Positions 1 through 5,445 of a DNA stretch of 10,484 nt are shown one piece after another; the stretch's first letter is position 1, and each line of letters starts with the position of its first letter. Below the pieces are notes generated by a model that did not search any database, was not told the DNA's origin, and saw only the letters and a list, made by a program, of their open reading frames with translations. Origin of the DNA: an uncultured Gemmiger sp. Lineage in GTDB: Bacteria > Bacillota > Clostridia > Oscillospirales > Ruminococcaceae. The DNA lies in assembly GCA_944382805.1 (NCBI GenBank), contig CALWNS010000159.1:1-10484 (forward strand), in the 5' to 3' direction. The position numbers were made by a program, and so were the translations under genes.

Positions 1-53
1 AAATCCCGCCGTCACGCCATTCGCGGCGGACGAATCGGCCAGCGGGCTGCAAA

Positions 54-93
54 CTTTCGAGTGCGACCTCTTCGACCTCTTGAGTAATGCTCC
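54..93 (-). pseudogene. tRNA-Ser(CGA) 5' half, copy 3 (broken)
   Basis: Read on the minus strand, these 40 nt follow the layout of a serine tRNA 5' half: acceptor strand GGAGCAT, TA at positions 8-9, D-stem CTC pairing with GAG, a D-loop containing GG, then TCGCA and the seven-base loop CTCGAAA, with T33 and anticodon CGA. The sequence then changes to GTTTGCAGCC, which cannot pair with TCGCA. No variable arm, T-arm or ATGCTCC acceptor end follows before the window edge, 53 nt further on. It is base-for-base identical to the segment at 516-555. A complete tRNA is excluded within the window. A split gene or an attachment-site remnant remains possible. Confidence 0.6.
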
Positions 94-171
94 CTATGAA
101 ATTGTCAGGCACCGGTTTCGAGCATCATTCGGACGAATGCGAGATGTCGGTGCAACAACAGCGATTTTCAG

Positions 172-190
172 GCGGGGTGCAAGGCCCCGC
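172..190 (-). other. GC-rich stem-loop after tRNA-half copy 2
   Basis: GCGGGG and CCCCGC form a perfect 6-bp stem around a 7-nt loop. There is no T-run after it on either strand, so it is not a standard terminator. It lies downstream (minus strand) of the second tRNA-Ser half and resembles in position the hairpin at 442-458. A structural element of the repeat unit is the simplest reading. Confidence 0.4.
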
Positions 191-243
191 AAAGCCCGCC
201 GCAAAGGGATTTGCCGCGGACAAACCGGCCAGTGGGTCACGCC

Positions 244-283
244 CTTTCGAGTGCTGCACCATCGACCACTCGGACAACTCTCC
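244..283 (-). pseudogene. tRNA-Ser(CGA) 5' half, copy 2 (broken, diverged)
   Basis: On the minus strand this is a second serine-tRNA-like 5' half of exactly the same length. It has acceptor strand GGAGAGT, TG, D-arm TCC...GGT with GAGTGG in the D-loop, a 5' anticodon strand CAGCA, and loop CTCGAAA (anticodon CGA). It differs from the other two copies in the acceptor and D-arm, so it derives from a different serine tRNA or has drifted. One D-stem pair (T-T) is lost. Where TGCTG would complete the anticodon stem, the sequence reads GGGCGTGACC. No matching ACTCTCC 3' end occurs downstream. Confidence 0.55.
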
Positions 284-423
284 ATCTATATCAACCGGTT
301 ACCCGGATGATTTTGTGATTCAAAAATCCATGCCACTTTTTGGACGAAATTTGCTTGGAATGTGGCGGAAAAGACCGTTTCCACGAGGTTCCAGAAGCGA
401 TTTTGAAGAAGGGAAGAACGCCG

Positions 424-477
424 GAAAGAACGATTTTTGAAGGTGCTTTCAGCGCACCCGAAACAAGTCGTTCTTTC
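424..477 (-). other. nested stem-loop: 10-bp perfect inverted repeat enclosing a 5-bp hairpin
   Basis: GAAAGAACGA at 424-433 is the exact reverse complement of TCGTTCTTTC at 468-477. Inside, GGTGC (442-446) pairs with GCACC (454-458) around a 7-nt loop. The nested arrangement could fold as a long RNA arm on either strand. No U-tract follows, so a terminator is unlikely. It sits in the 230-nt spacer between tRNA-half copies 1 and 2, downstream of the minus-strand promoter, so it would be transcribed with the array. Confidence 0.45.
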
Positions 478-515
478 GTCGAACTCAAAAGCGACGCTTC
501 TACGATGATCTCACT

Positions 516-555
516 CTTTCGAGTGCGACCTCTTCGACCTCTTGAGTAATGCTCC
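516..555 (-). pseudogene. tRNA-Ser(CGA) 5' half, copy 1 (promoter-proximal, broken)
   Basis: This is identical over all 40 nt to the copy at 54-93. It starts 36 nt after a strong minus-strand -10 box, which is where a functional tRNA gene would be expected. After the loop CTCGAAA the sequence continues GAGTGAGATC, which does not restore the TCGCA anticodon stem, and no 3' half is found in the next 230 nt. The identity with copy 3 stops exactly at the first base after the anticodon loop, apart from 4 nt on the acceptor side (one mismatch, then TAT on the plus strand). Conservation limited to the half-tRNA suggests recombination at the anticodon loop or selection on this segment. Confidence 0.6.
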
Positions 556-560
556 TTATC

Positions 561-582
561 GCCCGGCGCGGCGGCGCCGGGC
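561..582 (-). other. 9-bp perfect hairpin in the leader of the tRNA-half array
   Basis: GCCCGGCGC and GCGCCGGGC form a perfect 9-bp stem with a 4-nt loop. The hairpin starts within about ten bases of the expected start site of the minus-strand promoter and ends 5 nt before the first tRNA-like segment. There is no U-run. It could be a 5' stabilising or processing hairpin; this role is inferred only from position. Confidence 0.45.
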
Positions 583-590
583 ACCTGACC

Positions 591-619
591 ATTATAGCAA
601 ATCCCGATCGGTTCGTCAA
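591..619 (-). promoter_or_regulatory. sigma-A promoter reading left into the tRNA-half array
   Basis: On the minus strand there is a -35 box TTGACG (614-619), a 17-nt spacer and a perfect -10 box TATAAT (591-596). The match is close to consensus, so strong constitutive expression is expected. It lies after the stop of the 172-aa gene and points at the tRNA-Ser-like segments, which suggests the array or its ancestor was a real transcribed stable-RNA locus. Confidence 0.65.
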
Positions 620-660
620 ATATTTTTTGCCCGGCGGCGCGGGATTTTCCGGGCCGGGCG

Positions 661-1179
661 CTAGAACAGGCGCTGTTTCTGCACCGGGCCGGGTTCGAAC
701 GGGGTGTCCTCGTGGTGGCGGCGGATGAGCACCTCGCGGGTGCGCTTTTCCGTGCCGCGGCCGTTGGGCTTGGACACGCTGTAAAACGTGCAGGTGATGT
801 TATAATACCCGCGCATATGCTGCACCAGGTACTGCGCCACGGCGGGCAGGCAGTCGGTGTCCTCGATGTCCTCGTAGTTATAATCGCCGAACAGAAAAGC
901 CGTTTCCTCGCCGGCGCAGACCAGCGTGATGCCGGCCGCGTTCAGGCGCACTTCGTCCACCACGCTCTGGCGCATCCCGGCCAGGCCGCACTCCTTGGCC
1001 AGGCGGGCGGCGCGGGCGCGCTGTTCCATGGGGACCGATTGCGGGTCCAGCGCTTCGTTGCCGCGCTGACCGATCTCCAGCAGGATATCGCGCATCATGC
1101 GGCTTTCGATCAGCGGACGGATCTTTTCGCGGGCGCGCACTTCCCCCGTTTTGTCTTGCAGTTTGCGCAGGATGCCCAT
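661..1179 (-). CDS. hypothetical protein, 172 aa
   Basis: I do not recognise this family. The 172-aa product starts MGILRKLQDK and has a charged helical N-terminal half (about residues 1-80). A probable alpha/beta part follows, with a hydrophobic strand AAGITLVCAG near 81-90, an acidic patch GDYNYEDIEDTD near 98-109, and a strand YYNITCTFYSV near 125-135. There is no signal peptide or membrane segment, so it is likely cytosolic. A purine-rich stretch (GAGGGAAGG) lies upstream of the ATG, a little further than ideal. It is separated by 117 nt from the membrane protein gene upstream and seems to have its own promoter. The hairpin just after its stop lacks a T-run. It is read as a real gene because its strand, base use and start match its neighbours, whereas the opposite-strand frames give low-complexity H/Q/A/R-rich translations. 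Confidence 0.7.
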   Translation of the reverse strand: MGILRKLQDKTGEVRAREKIRPLIESRMMRDILLEIGQRGNEALDPQSVPMEQRARAARLAKECGLAGMRQSVVDEVRLNAAGITLVCAGEETAFLFGDYNYEDIEDTDCLPAVAQYLVQHMRGYYNITCTFYSVSKPNGRGTEKRTREVLIRRHHEDTPFEPGPVQKQRLF

Positions 1180-1232
1180 GCCGTTCTACGTCCTTCCCTC
1201 TTTGCTTGCCGTTCAGGCAGCGTTCCACCATC

Positions 1233-1241
1233 AGTATACCA
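1233..1241 (-). promoter_or_regulatory. possible extended -10 promoter for the 172-aa gene
   Basis: On the minus strand, TGGTATACT provides a good -10 box (TATACT, 1233-1238) with the TG motif of extended -10 promoters. The -35 region is poor. It sits about 55 nt before the ATG of the 172-aa gene, giving a short leader. The TG element is the only compensation for the weak -35, so the call is tentative. Confidence 0.4.
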
Positions 1242-1253
1242 TATGCCGGCCCG

Positions 1254-1272
1254 GCCCGCCAGTGCGGCGGGC
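1254..1272 (-). other. 7-bp hairpin between the membrane protein gene and the 172-aa gene
   Basis: GCCCGCC and GGCGGGC pair perfectly around a 5-nt loop, 24 nt after the stop of the upstream gene on the minus strand. The minus strand lacks a T-run after it; the plus strand has only a weak one (ATATTTT). It may be a degenerate or factor-dependent terminator, or a transcript 3'-end stabiliser. Confidence 0.35.
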
Positions 1273-1296
1273 ATATTTTGCCGGATTTTTGCCGCC

Positions 1297-1971
1297 CTAC
1301 AGGTGCAGGCGCTTTTCCAGTTCGGCGCGCAGGTCGCGGCCCTTGAAAACGACCAGGCCCAGGAAGGTGACGACGCTGACCATCAGGCAGATCACCCAGG
1401 CCAGCGGCGTGCGCGCGCGCATGGCGGTCCGCGCGATATAGGGCGTTACGCCCACCGCAATGTTGAGCAAAAGATAAACCAGGCCGTTTTCGGTAAAGCG
1501 GCGGTTGATAAAGGCAAAAATAAAGTTGAGCACCAGCGTGACGCTGCACAAAATGGGGATGATATACAGCCCGCTGACCCCGCCCAGGCCCAGGAAACGG
1601 TCGGTGAACCAGCTGACCAGCGCCGCGCCCACCAAAATCTGGAACAGCAGCTTGGGCGCGTTGTGGCTGCCCAGCAGCAGCGCGCGGAACAAAAGCAGCG
1701 CCGCCGCCGTACACACGACCACCACCAGGCTCCAGTGCAGGCGGCCGCCGCCCGGCTCCTGGATGAGGAAATCGACCGCCAGGCAGACCACGCAGGCCGC
1801 CAGCTGCAAAAACACGGCGATCTTCATGACCAGCGGCATACGCCGGCCGGGCGGCGGCGTGGGCGGGAAATAGGCCGGCTCCGCGCCTTCGCCGGCCAGC
1901 GGCGTGTGGCACAGCGGGCAGTAAAGCCCCGGCCCGCCAACGCGGATATGGCAATGCGGGCAGGTCTTCAT
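1297..1971 (-). CDS. zinc-ribbon membrane protein, DUF6320-like
   Basis: The 224-aa protein begins with a zinc ribbon: CPHC at residues 4-7 and CPLC at 18-21 form a four-cysteine site. A Pro-rich linker (about 31-45) follows. About six hydrophobic spans come next, near 49-69, 80-98, 108-124, 133-155, 163-180 and 188-209, and the short C-terminus is charged. This layout matches what I remember of the DUF6320 family; the family has no assigned function and I could not search. Its ATG overlaps the stop of the acyltransferase-like gene by 4 nt (ATGA), so the two are translationally coupled and likely work together. A plausible reading is a membrane anchor or acceptor for acyl transfer, but nothing in the sequence proves a substrate. 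Confidence 0.7.
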   Translation of the reverse strand: MKTCPHCHIRVGGPGLYCPLCHTPLAGEGAEPAYFPPTPPPGRRMPLVMKIAVFLQLAACVVCLAVDFLIQEPGGGRLHWSLVVVVCTAAALLLFRALLLGSHNAPKLLFQILVGAALVSWFTDRFLGLGGVSGLYIIPILCSVTLVLNFIFAFINRRFTENGLVYLLLNIAVGVTPYIARTAMRARTPLAWVICLMVSVVTFLGLVVFKGRDLRAELEKRLHL

Positions 1972-3233
1972 TCGCTATCCACCTCCGATGCATACAGCGT
2001 GACCTCCAGCCCGGAATCGGCCAGGCTGCGGTAGAAATTGCGCAGGATGTTGGGGCTGCGCAGCGCCGAAACGCTGCCCAGCACCAGATCGTCGCCGTAG
2101 GAGCAGACAGTGGTGAACAAGCCGTTGCTGCTGCAGTAGGCGGCGAAACCGCGGATATAGGGCGCCAGCGCCGGCGGCACCGTGATGCGCCCCATGTTGG
2201 AAAGCGTCAGCGTGACCTTGCGCGCTTCGAACCAGTTGCACAGGCCGACAACCGTGTTCTTGACCGGCAGCGGCACCGGCCGCACGCCGGGCAGGCGCTC
2301 AAAGCGCTGGAAGCCGTCCATGCGGGCCATGATGCGCTCGGGCGAAAGTTCGGCTTTCAGCTGGGCGTCCAGCTCCGGGGCCAGCGTGTCCAGCGTTTCG
2401 CCGCCGGTGAACACGTGCGCGATGCGGATGGTATTGAAAAAGTTGCGCGCCGTGTCCGAGGGGAAGTAGTTGCGCAGGTTGACCGGCAGCCCCACGGCCA
2501 CCGCCCGCCCGCGGTCCAGCGCCGGGGCCTCCTGCCAGGCGGCCAGCATCTGCGCAGCGGCCAGGTAGCTGGTCAGCGTAACGCCCAGGGCGCGCGCCTT
2601 GGCCAGCACGGCTTTGGCCGAAAGGTGGCCTTCGAAAAACTGGGTCTGGTCCAGCGGCAGCCGCCGCCCGTGCAGGCGGCTGACCGGCCGCCGGGCCGCC
2701 GGGTCCGCCGGGGCAAAGGCCGCCTTGCGCCGCGCGTAAAACTGCTGGTAGCTGTCCTCGGCCATATCGGCGGCCGAAGCGCCCTCCGCCCGCGGGACGG
2801 CGGCCAGCTCCTGCGGGTGGCGCAGGGCCAGGTAGTTGTGTACCAGCGCTTTCAGGAACAGCAGGCCGCCGTTGCCGTCGCTCAAAGCGTGGAACATCTC
2901 CACATTGATGCGCTCGCGGTAGTAGCTCACGCGGTAGAGCAGCTCGTTTTTGATGTCCCGCCCGTAAATGGCCGCGCAGGGGCGGCGGTTCTCCGGTTCC
3001 GGGCGCGGGCATTTATCGCTGGCTTCCAGGTAATGCCAGAACAGACCGCGGTGCAGCGTGACCTGGAAGTTGGGCAGGTCGCCCGCCGTGCGCTGCAAAG
3101 CGGCCGCCAGCACGTCGGGGTCCACCGTTTCGGTCAGCGTGCAGCTGATGCGGAACACGCGCGGGTCCCGCCGGCCTATCGAGGCCAGGAACAACTTGGC
3201 CACATTGTCCACTTGGTACCAGGTATCGGCCAT
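1968..3233 (-). CDS. condensation/alcohol-acetyltransferase-like protein
   Basis: The 421-aa protein belongs to the CoA-dependent acyltransferase/condensation-domain fold (like AATase, PapA5 and NRPS C-domains), which transfers an acyl group to an alcohol or amine. The key motif is HALSDGNGG at 115-123, the HxxxDG active site with His115 and Asp119. The C-terminal half carries PVNLRNYFP near 250-258, where related enzymes have a conserved Arg, and LSNMGRI near 344-350, like the SNxG strand of the family. The length (about 420) fits a stand-alone enzyme, and no carrier or adenylation domain is present. The ATG is preceded by AAAGGAGGGAG. It lies 38 nt after the hydrolase gene and overlaps the membrane protein gene by 4 nt. 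The acyl donor and acceptor are unknown; a lipid or cell-surface ester is a guess from the neighbours. Confidence 0.75.
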   Translation of the reverse strand: MADTWYQVDNVAKLFLASIGRRDPRVFRISCTLTETVDPDVLAAALQRTAGDLPNFQVTLHRGLFWHYLEASDKCPRPEPENRRPCAAIYGRDIKNELLYRVSYYRERINVEMFHALSDGNGGLLFLKALVHNYLALRHPQELAAVPRAEGASAADMAEDSYQQFYARRKAAFAPADPAARRPVSRLHGRRLPLDQTQFFEGHLSAKAVLAKARALGVTLTSYLAAAQMLAAWQEAPALDRGRAVAVGLPVNLRNYFPSDTARNFFNTIRIAHVFTGGETLDTLAPELDAQLKAELSPERIMARMDGFQRFERLPGVRPVPLPVKNTVVGLCNWFEARKVTLTLSNMGRITVPPALAPYIRGFAAYCSSNGLFTTVCSYGDDLVLGSVSALRSPNILRNFYRSLADSGLEVTLYASEVDSE

Positions 3234-3271
3234 ACGGCTCCCTCCTTTCTATAGGCGCGGGCATACGCGCT

Positions 3272-4276
3272 TTACAAAACGCGCTGGATAAAGCGGCCCA
3301 CGCTGTCCATGGCCTGGCCGGCCTGGCGGGTGGGCATCTGCTGGAACACGTGCCAGCATTCCTCGTACACTTCCAGCGCGGCGAACACCCCCTGCCGCTG
3401 CAGGGCGGTGAACAGCGATTCGGAATCGGAATACAAAATCTCGTTGGTGCCCACCTGGATCAGCGTGGGCGGCAGGCCGCGCAGGTCGGCGGCCAGCGGC
3501 GAAAAGCAGGGGCTGCCGTAATCGGTGCGCTGGCCGCAGTAGGCCGCGCGGACCGACTCGATGTACTCCATCGTCAGCATGGGGTCGATCTCGGCGCGCT
3601 CGGTATAACTCGCGCCGGAGGAGGTCATGTCGGTCCAGGGGCTCATCAGGATGAGCGCGCGCGGCTGACGGCGGCCCTGCTCCTTGAGCTTGAGCGCCAG
3701 TTCCAGCGCCAGGTTGCCGCCGGCGGAATCGCCCGCCAGCAGGATGTCCCGCGCGCCGTACCCCATATAGGCCATATAGTCCCACACGTTCAGCGCGTCC
3801 TGCAACGCGGCCGGGTGGGGGTGTTCGGGCGCCAGGCGGTATTCGAACGAAAGCACATCGCAGCCGGAGGCCAGCGCCAGCTTGCTGGCCAGTACCCGCG
3901 CATAACCCAGCTGGCAGCAGGTGTAGCCGCCGCCGTGGCAGTACAGCACCACATGGCGGCGGTCGTGGCCGGCCTCCTGGCTGACCCACTCGGCCGGCAC
4001 CTCCGGCCCCGCGGCGGGGCGGATGGTCAGCGGTTCGTTGCGCAGGCCCACCACCGGGCTGACCAGCCGGCCGAACAGCTCCTGGCCGGCGCGCTGGCGT
4101 TCCAGGTCGTCGGGGCTGGTAGAGGCCGAGGAGGTCACGCTGTGTACCGCCTTGATGGCTTTCATCATGGGGGTCAGCTCATCGTGGCCCAGCGGGTGGC
4201 GGGTGCGGCGCAGGCGGGTCAGGTCGCGGTGGGTGGCCAGGGCGGGCAGGCCCTTTCCCTCAGGTTTCTTTTCCAT
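3272..4276 (-). CDS. alpha/beta hydrolase, HSL (fold-3) family esterase
   Basis: The 334-aa enzyme has the hormone-sensitive-lipase family signatures: oxyanion-hole HGGG at 114-117, the YRLAPEHPHPA block at 146-156, and nucleophile elbow GDSAGG at 182-187 with Ser184. The catalytic His is most likely His309 in ECWHVFQ. The acid falls in GTNEILYSDS (276-285), so Glu279 sits where many relatives have Asp. No signal peptide is evident, so action on a short acyl ester or a de-acylation step in the cytosol is expected. An AAGGAG sequence precedes the ATG. It is the second gene after the IclR regulator (41-nt gap) and is followed 38 nt later by an acyltransferase-like gene. Pairing an ester hydrolase with an acyltransferase suggests making and removing the same ester. 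The exact substrate cannot be read from sequence. Confidence 0.85.
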   Translation of the reverse strand: MEKKPEGKGLPALATHRDLTRLRRTRHPLGHDELTPMMKAIKAVHSVTSSASTSPDDLERQRAGQELFGRLVSPVVGLRNEPLTIRPAAGPEVPAEWVSQEAGHDRRHVVLYCHGGGYTCCQLGYARVLASKLALASGCDVLSFEYRLAPEHPHPAALQDALNVWDYMAYMGYGARDILLAGDSAGGNLALELALKLKEQGRRQPRALILMSPWTDMTSSGASYTERAEIDPMLTMEYIESVRAAYCGQRTDYGSPCFSPLAADLRGLPPTLIQVGTNEILYSDSESLFTALQRQGVFAALEVYEECWHVFQQMPTRQAGQAMDSVGRFIQRVL

Positions 4277-4317
4277 AACAGGCTCCTTCTTTCCTTAGTA
4301 AAGGCGGCAGGCGGGCT

Positions 4318-5109
4318 TTACCGCGCGCCGGGCGCGCGGGTCTGCTCCAGGCCCAGGTCGTGCAGGATGTCGGCGCGGGTCTCCAACGCCAGCGTGCTGA
4401 TGCGGCGGATGCGCTCCTCGGTCATATAGGGGGCGAAACCGCTGATGGAAAACGCACTTTCGGCCCGGCCGCCCGGCCCGGGGATGGACAGCGCCACGCA
4501 GCGGATGCCCAGTTCGTTTTCCTCGTCGTCGATGGCGTAGCCGCAGCGGCGTACCTGCGCCAGCTGGCGCTTGAGTTCGTCCAGGTCGGTCACGGTGCGG
4601 CCGGTCAGCTTTTGCGGGCGGCTGTGGCGCCAGATCTCCTCCACCTCGTCGGCGGGCAGCGTGGCCAGGATGGCCTTGCCCACACCGGTGCAGTACAGCG
4701 GGCTGCGCAGCCCCACCCGGCTGGACATACGCATGGGGCTGGATTCCGCCTTATAAATATAGACGATGTCGGTACCGTCGCGGATGACCAGGTGTACGGC
4801 TTCGGCCGTGCGCTGGCTGAGCCGCTCCAGGTGGAGGCGCGCCACGCCCATGATGTCCATATTGCTGACAATGCCGGAGGAGATCTCGAACATTTTCAGC
4901 GTCAGGCGGTACTGCCCGCTGGCCGGGTCCTGCGCGGCGTAGCCCAGCGCCACCAGGCTGCCCAGCAGCCGGTGGGCCGTGCTTTTGGCCAGGTCGGCTT
5001 CGGCCGCCAGCTTTTGCAGCCCGGCGCCGGACGGGTGGGCGGCCAGCACTTCGATCAGTTCAAAGATGCGGGCCACGCTCTGCACGCCGCCCTCCTGCGG
5101 TTTGGCCAT
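4318..5109 (-). CDS. IclR-family transcriptional regulator, KdgR-like
   Basis: The 263-aa protein has an N-terminal winged helix-turn-helix (about 10-70; recognition helix around AKSTAHRLLGSL, 41-52) and a C-terminal IclR effector domain. The latter shows LYCTGVGKAILAT (138-150) and DDEENELGIRCVA (194-206), the usual ligand-pocket signatures. The start at 5109 is chosen because AAAGGGGG precedes it and residues 1-10 lead straight into the DNA-binding domain. An in-frame start at 5301 would add 64 residues that overlap the promoter and operator. It is divergent from the KDPG aldolase and KDG kinase genes, so a KdgR-like role sensing a keto-deoxy-gluconate is likely. Inverted repeats beside both promoters suggest it represses them and itself. 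It also leads an operon continuing into the hydrolase cluster. Confidence 0.85.
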   Translation of the reverse strand: MAKPQEGGVQSVARIFELIEVLAAHPSGAGLQKLAAEADLAKSTAHRLLGSLVALGYAAQDPASGQYRLTLKMFEISSGIVSNMDIMGVARLHLERLSQRTAEAVHLVIRDGTDIVYIYKAESSPMRMSSRVGLRSPLYCTGVGKAILATLPADEVEEIWRHSRPQKLTGRTVTDLDELKRQLAQVRRCGYAIDDEENELGIRCVALSIPGPGGRAESAFSISGFAPYMTEERIRRISTLALETRADILHDLGLEQTRAPGAR

Positions 5110-5189
5110 AGTGTCCCCCTTTCTGCGCCGCGGCCGCGCAGAATTTACAAAAATTTCATATTTACGCCCGCCGCGCCGCGGGCCGCAAA

Positions 5190-5208
5190 AGTTCCGCATT
5201 ATGGAACT
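5190..5208. promoter_or_regulatory. probable IclR operator O1 (regulator side)
   Basis: AGTTCC and GGAACT form a perfect 6-bp inverted repeat with a 7-nt centre (GCATTAT). It starts 1 nt beyond the minus-strand -10 box, across the expected start site of the regulator gene, as suits autorepression. It shares the GTTCC-N7-GGAAC architecture and most centre bases with the site at 5364-5380. Confidence 0.6.
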
Positions 5209-5209
5209 A

Positions 5210-5238
5210 AGTATAGCAGGATGGCGGCATTTTCGCAA
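5210..5238 (-). promoter_or_regulatory. promoter for the IclR regulator operon
   Basis: On the minus strand there is a -35 TTGCGA (5233-5238), a 17-nt spacer and a -10 TATACT (5210-5215). The start site would fall around 5200, about 95 nt before the regulator's ATG, and inside operator O1. No other promoter is evident before the hydrolase gene, so this one probably drives the regulator, hydrolase, acyltransferase and membrane protein genes. Confidence 0.6.
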
Positions 5239-5310
5239 GGTGTATGCCGGATGATGGAACACGGGCAAAACGCACAAAATATACGGGGTCCGCCCCGGCA
5301 TTTTGCCCGA

Positions 5311-5339
5311 TTGACGCGGCCGCGCGGGCTTTGTATAAT
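5311..5339 (+). promoter_or_regulatory. promoter for the KDPG aldolase-KDG kinase operon
   Basis: The -35 is TTGACG (5311-5316), the spacer 17 nt, and the -10 a perfect TATAAT (5334-5339). This is near consensus, so repression is needed for control, and inverted repeats lie just downstream at 5354-5380. The leader is about 100 nt and ends in AAGGAG at 5431-5436, 9 nt before the ATG. Confidence 0.7.
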
Positions 5340-5353
5340 AAAATCAGCAAATT

Positions 5354-5380
5354 GCGGAACCGCGTTCCGCCATATGGAAC
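5354..5380. promoter_or_regulatory. probable IclR operator O2 (aldolase side), two overlapping inverted repeats
   Basis: GTTCC-GCCATAT-GGAAC at 5364-5380 differs from O1 at only two of 17 positions. A second palindrome, GCGGAAC-CGC-GTTCCGC (5354-5370), overlaps it, so three GGAAC half-sites are packed in 27 nt. The cluster starts 14 nt after the -10 box, where a bound repressor would block initiation or early elongation. A weaker relative, ending in ATGGAAC, is at 5244-5260. Confidence 0.6.
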
Positions 5381-5445
5381 GCCCGCACTTTGGTCCGGTT
5401 TTCCCGTTTCCCCAGGCAAAAAAATGTAGTAAGGAGTAATGCGTT

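Larger units (their letters stand above)
5..283 (-). repeat. two diverged ~89-nt repeat units (5-93 and 195-283)
   Basis: The minus-strand segments 93 to 5 and 283 to 195 align without gaps. Each consists of the 40-nt tRNA-Ser-like half followed by 49 nt, of which 33 match by my count. Shared words include CTGGCCG, GTCCGC and CGGCGGG. The units are therefore homologous beyond the tRNA part and probably arose by duplication. The stretch after the third tRNA half (515 downward) is different at its start but later holds a comparable hairpin followed by AAAATCG, at 442-458, against 172-190 in the second unit. Confidence 0.55.

Noticed and set aside
54..555. CRISPR array
   Set aside because: There are only three repeat-like segments, unevenly spaced by 190 and 272 nt. 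They are tRNA-like and one is strongly diverged.
54..555. Group I intron in a tRNA anticodon loop
   Set aside because: The 230-nt spacing is in the size range, but no 3' exon (rest of the tRNA) follows any 5' half, and no core motifs were recognised.
80..584. Short frames on both strands within the tRNA-half region
   Set aside because: They run through the tRNA-like repeats and hairpins, have no ribosome binding site and show no protein features.
629..659. Terminator of the 172-aa gene
   Set aside because: GCCCGGC and GCCGGGC pair, but the minus strand continues with a run of A, not T, so a standard terminator is not supported.
712..4429. Long plus-strand open frames opposite the minus-strand genes (712-2034, 2415-3254, 3350-4429)
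   Set aside because: They give His/Gln/Ala/Arg/Val-rich low-complexity translations, lack ribosome binding sites, and lie antisense to genes with clear catalytic motifs. This is usual in GC-rich DNA.
5107..5301. Longer start for the IclR regulator at 5301
   Set aside because: It would add 64 residues covering the promoter and operator. The ATG at 5109 has a good ribosome binding site and places the DNA-binding domain normally.
4360..5439. Plus-strand frame of 359 aa opposite the IclR regulator
   Set aside because: It is antisense to a well-supported regulator, crosses the divergent promoter region and has no family signature.
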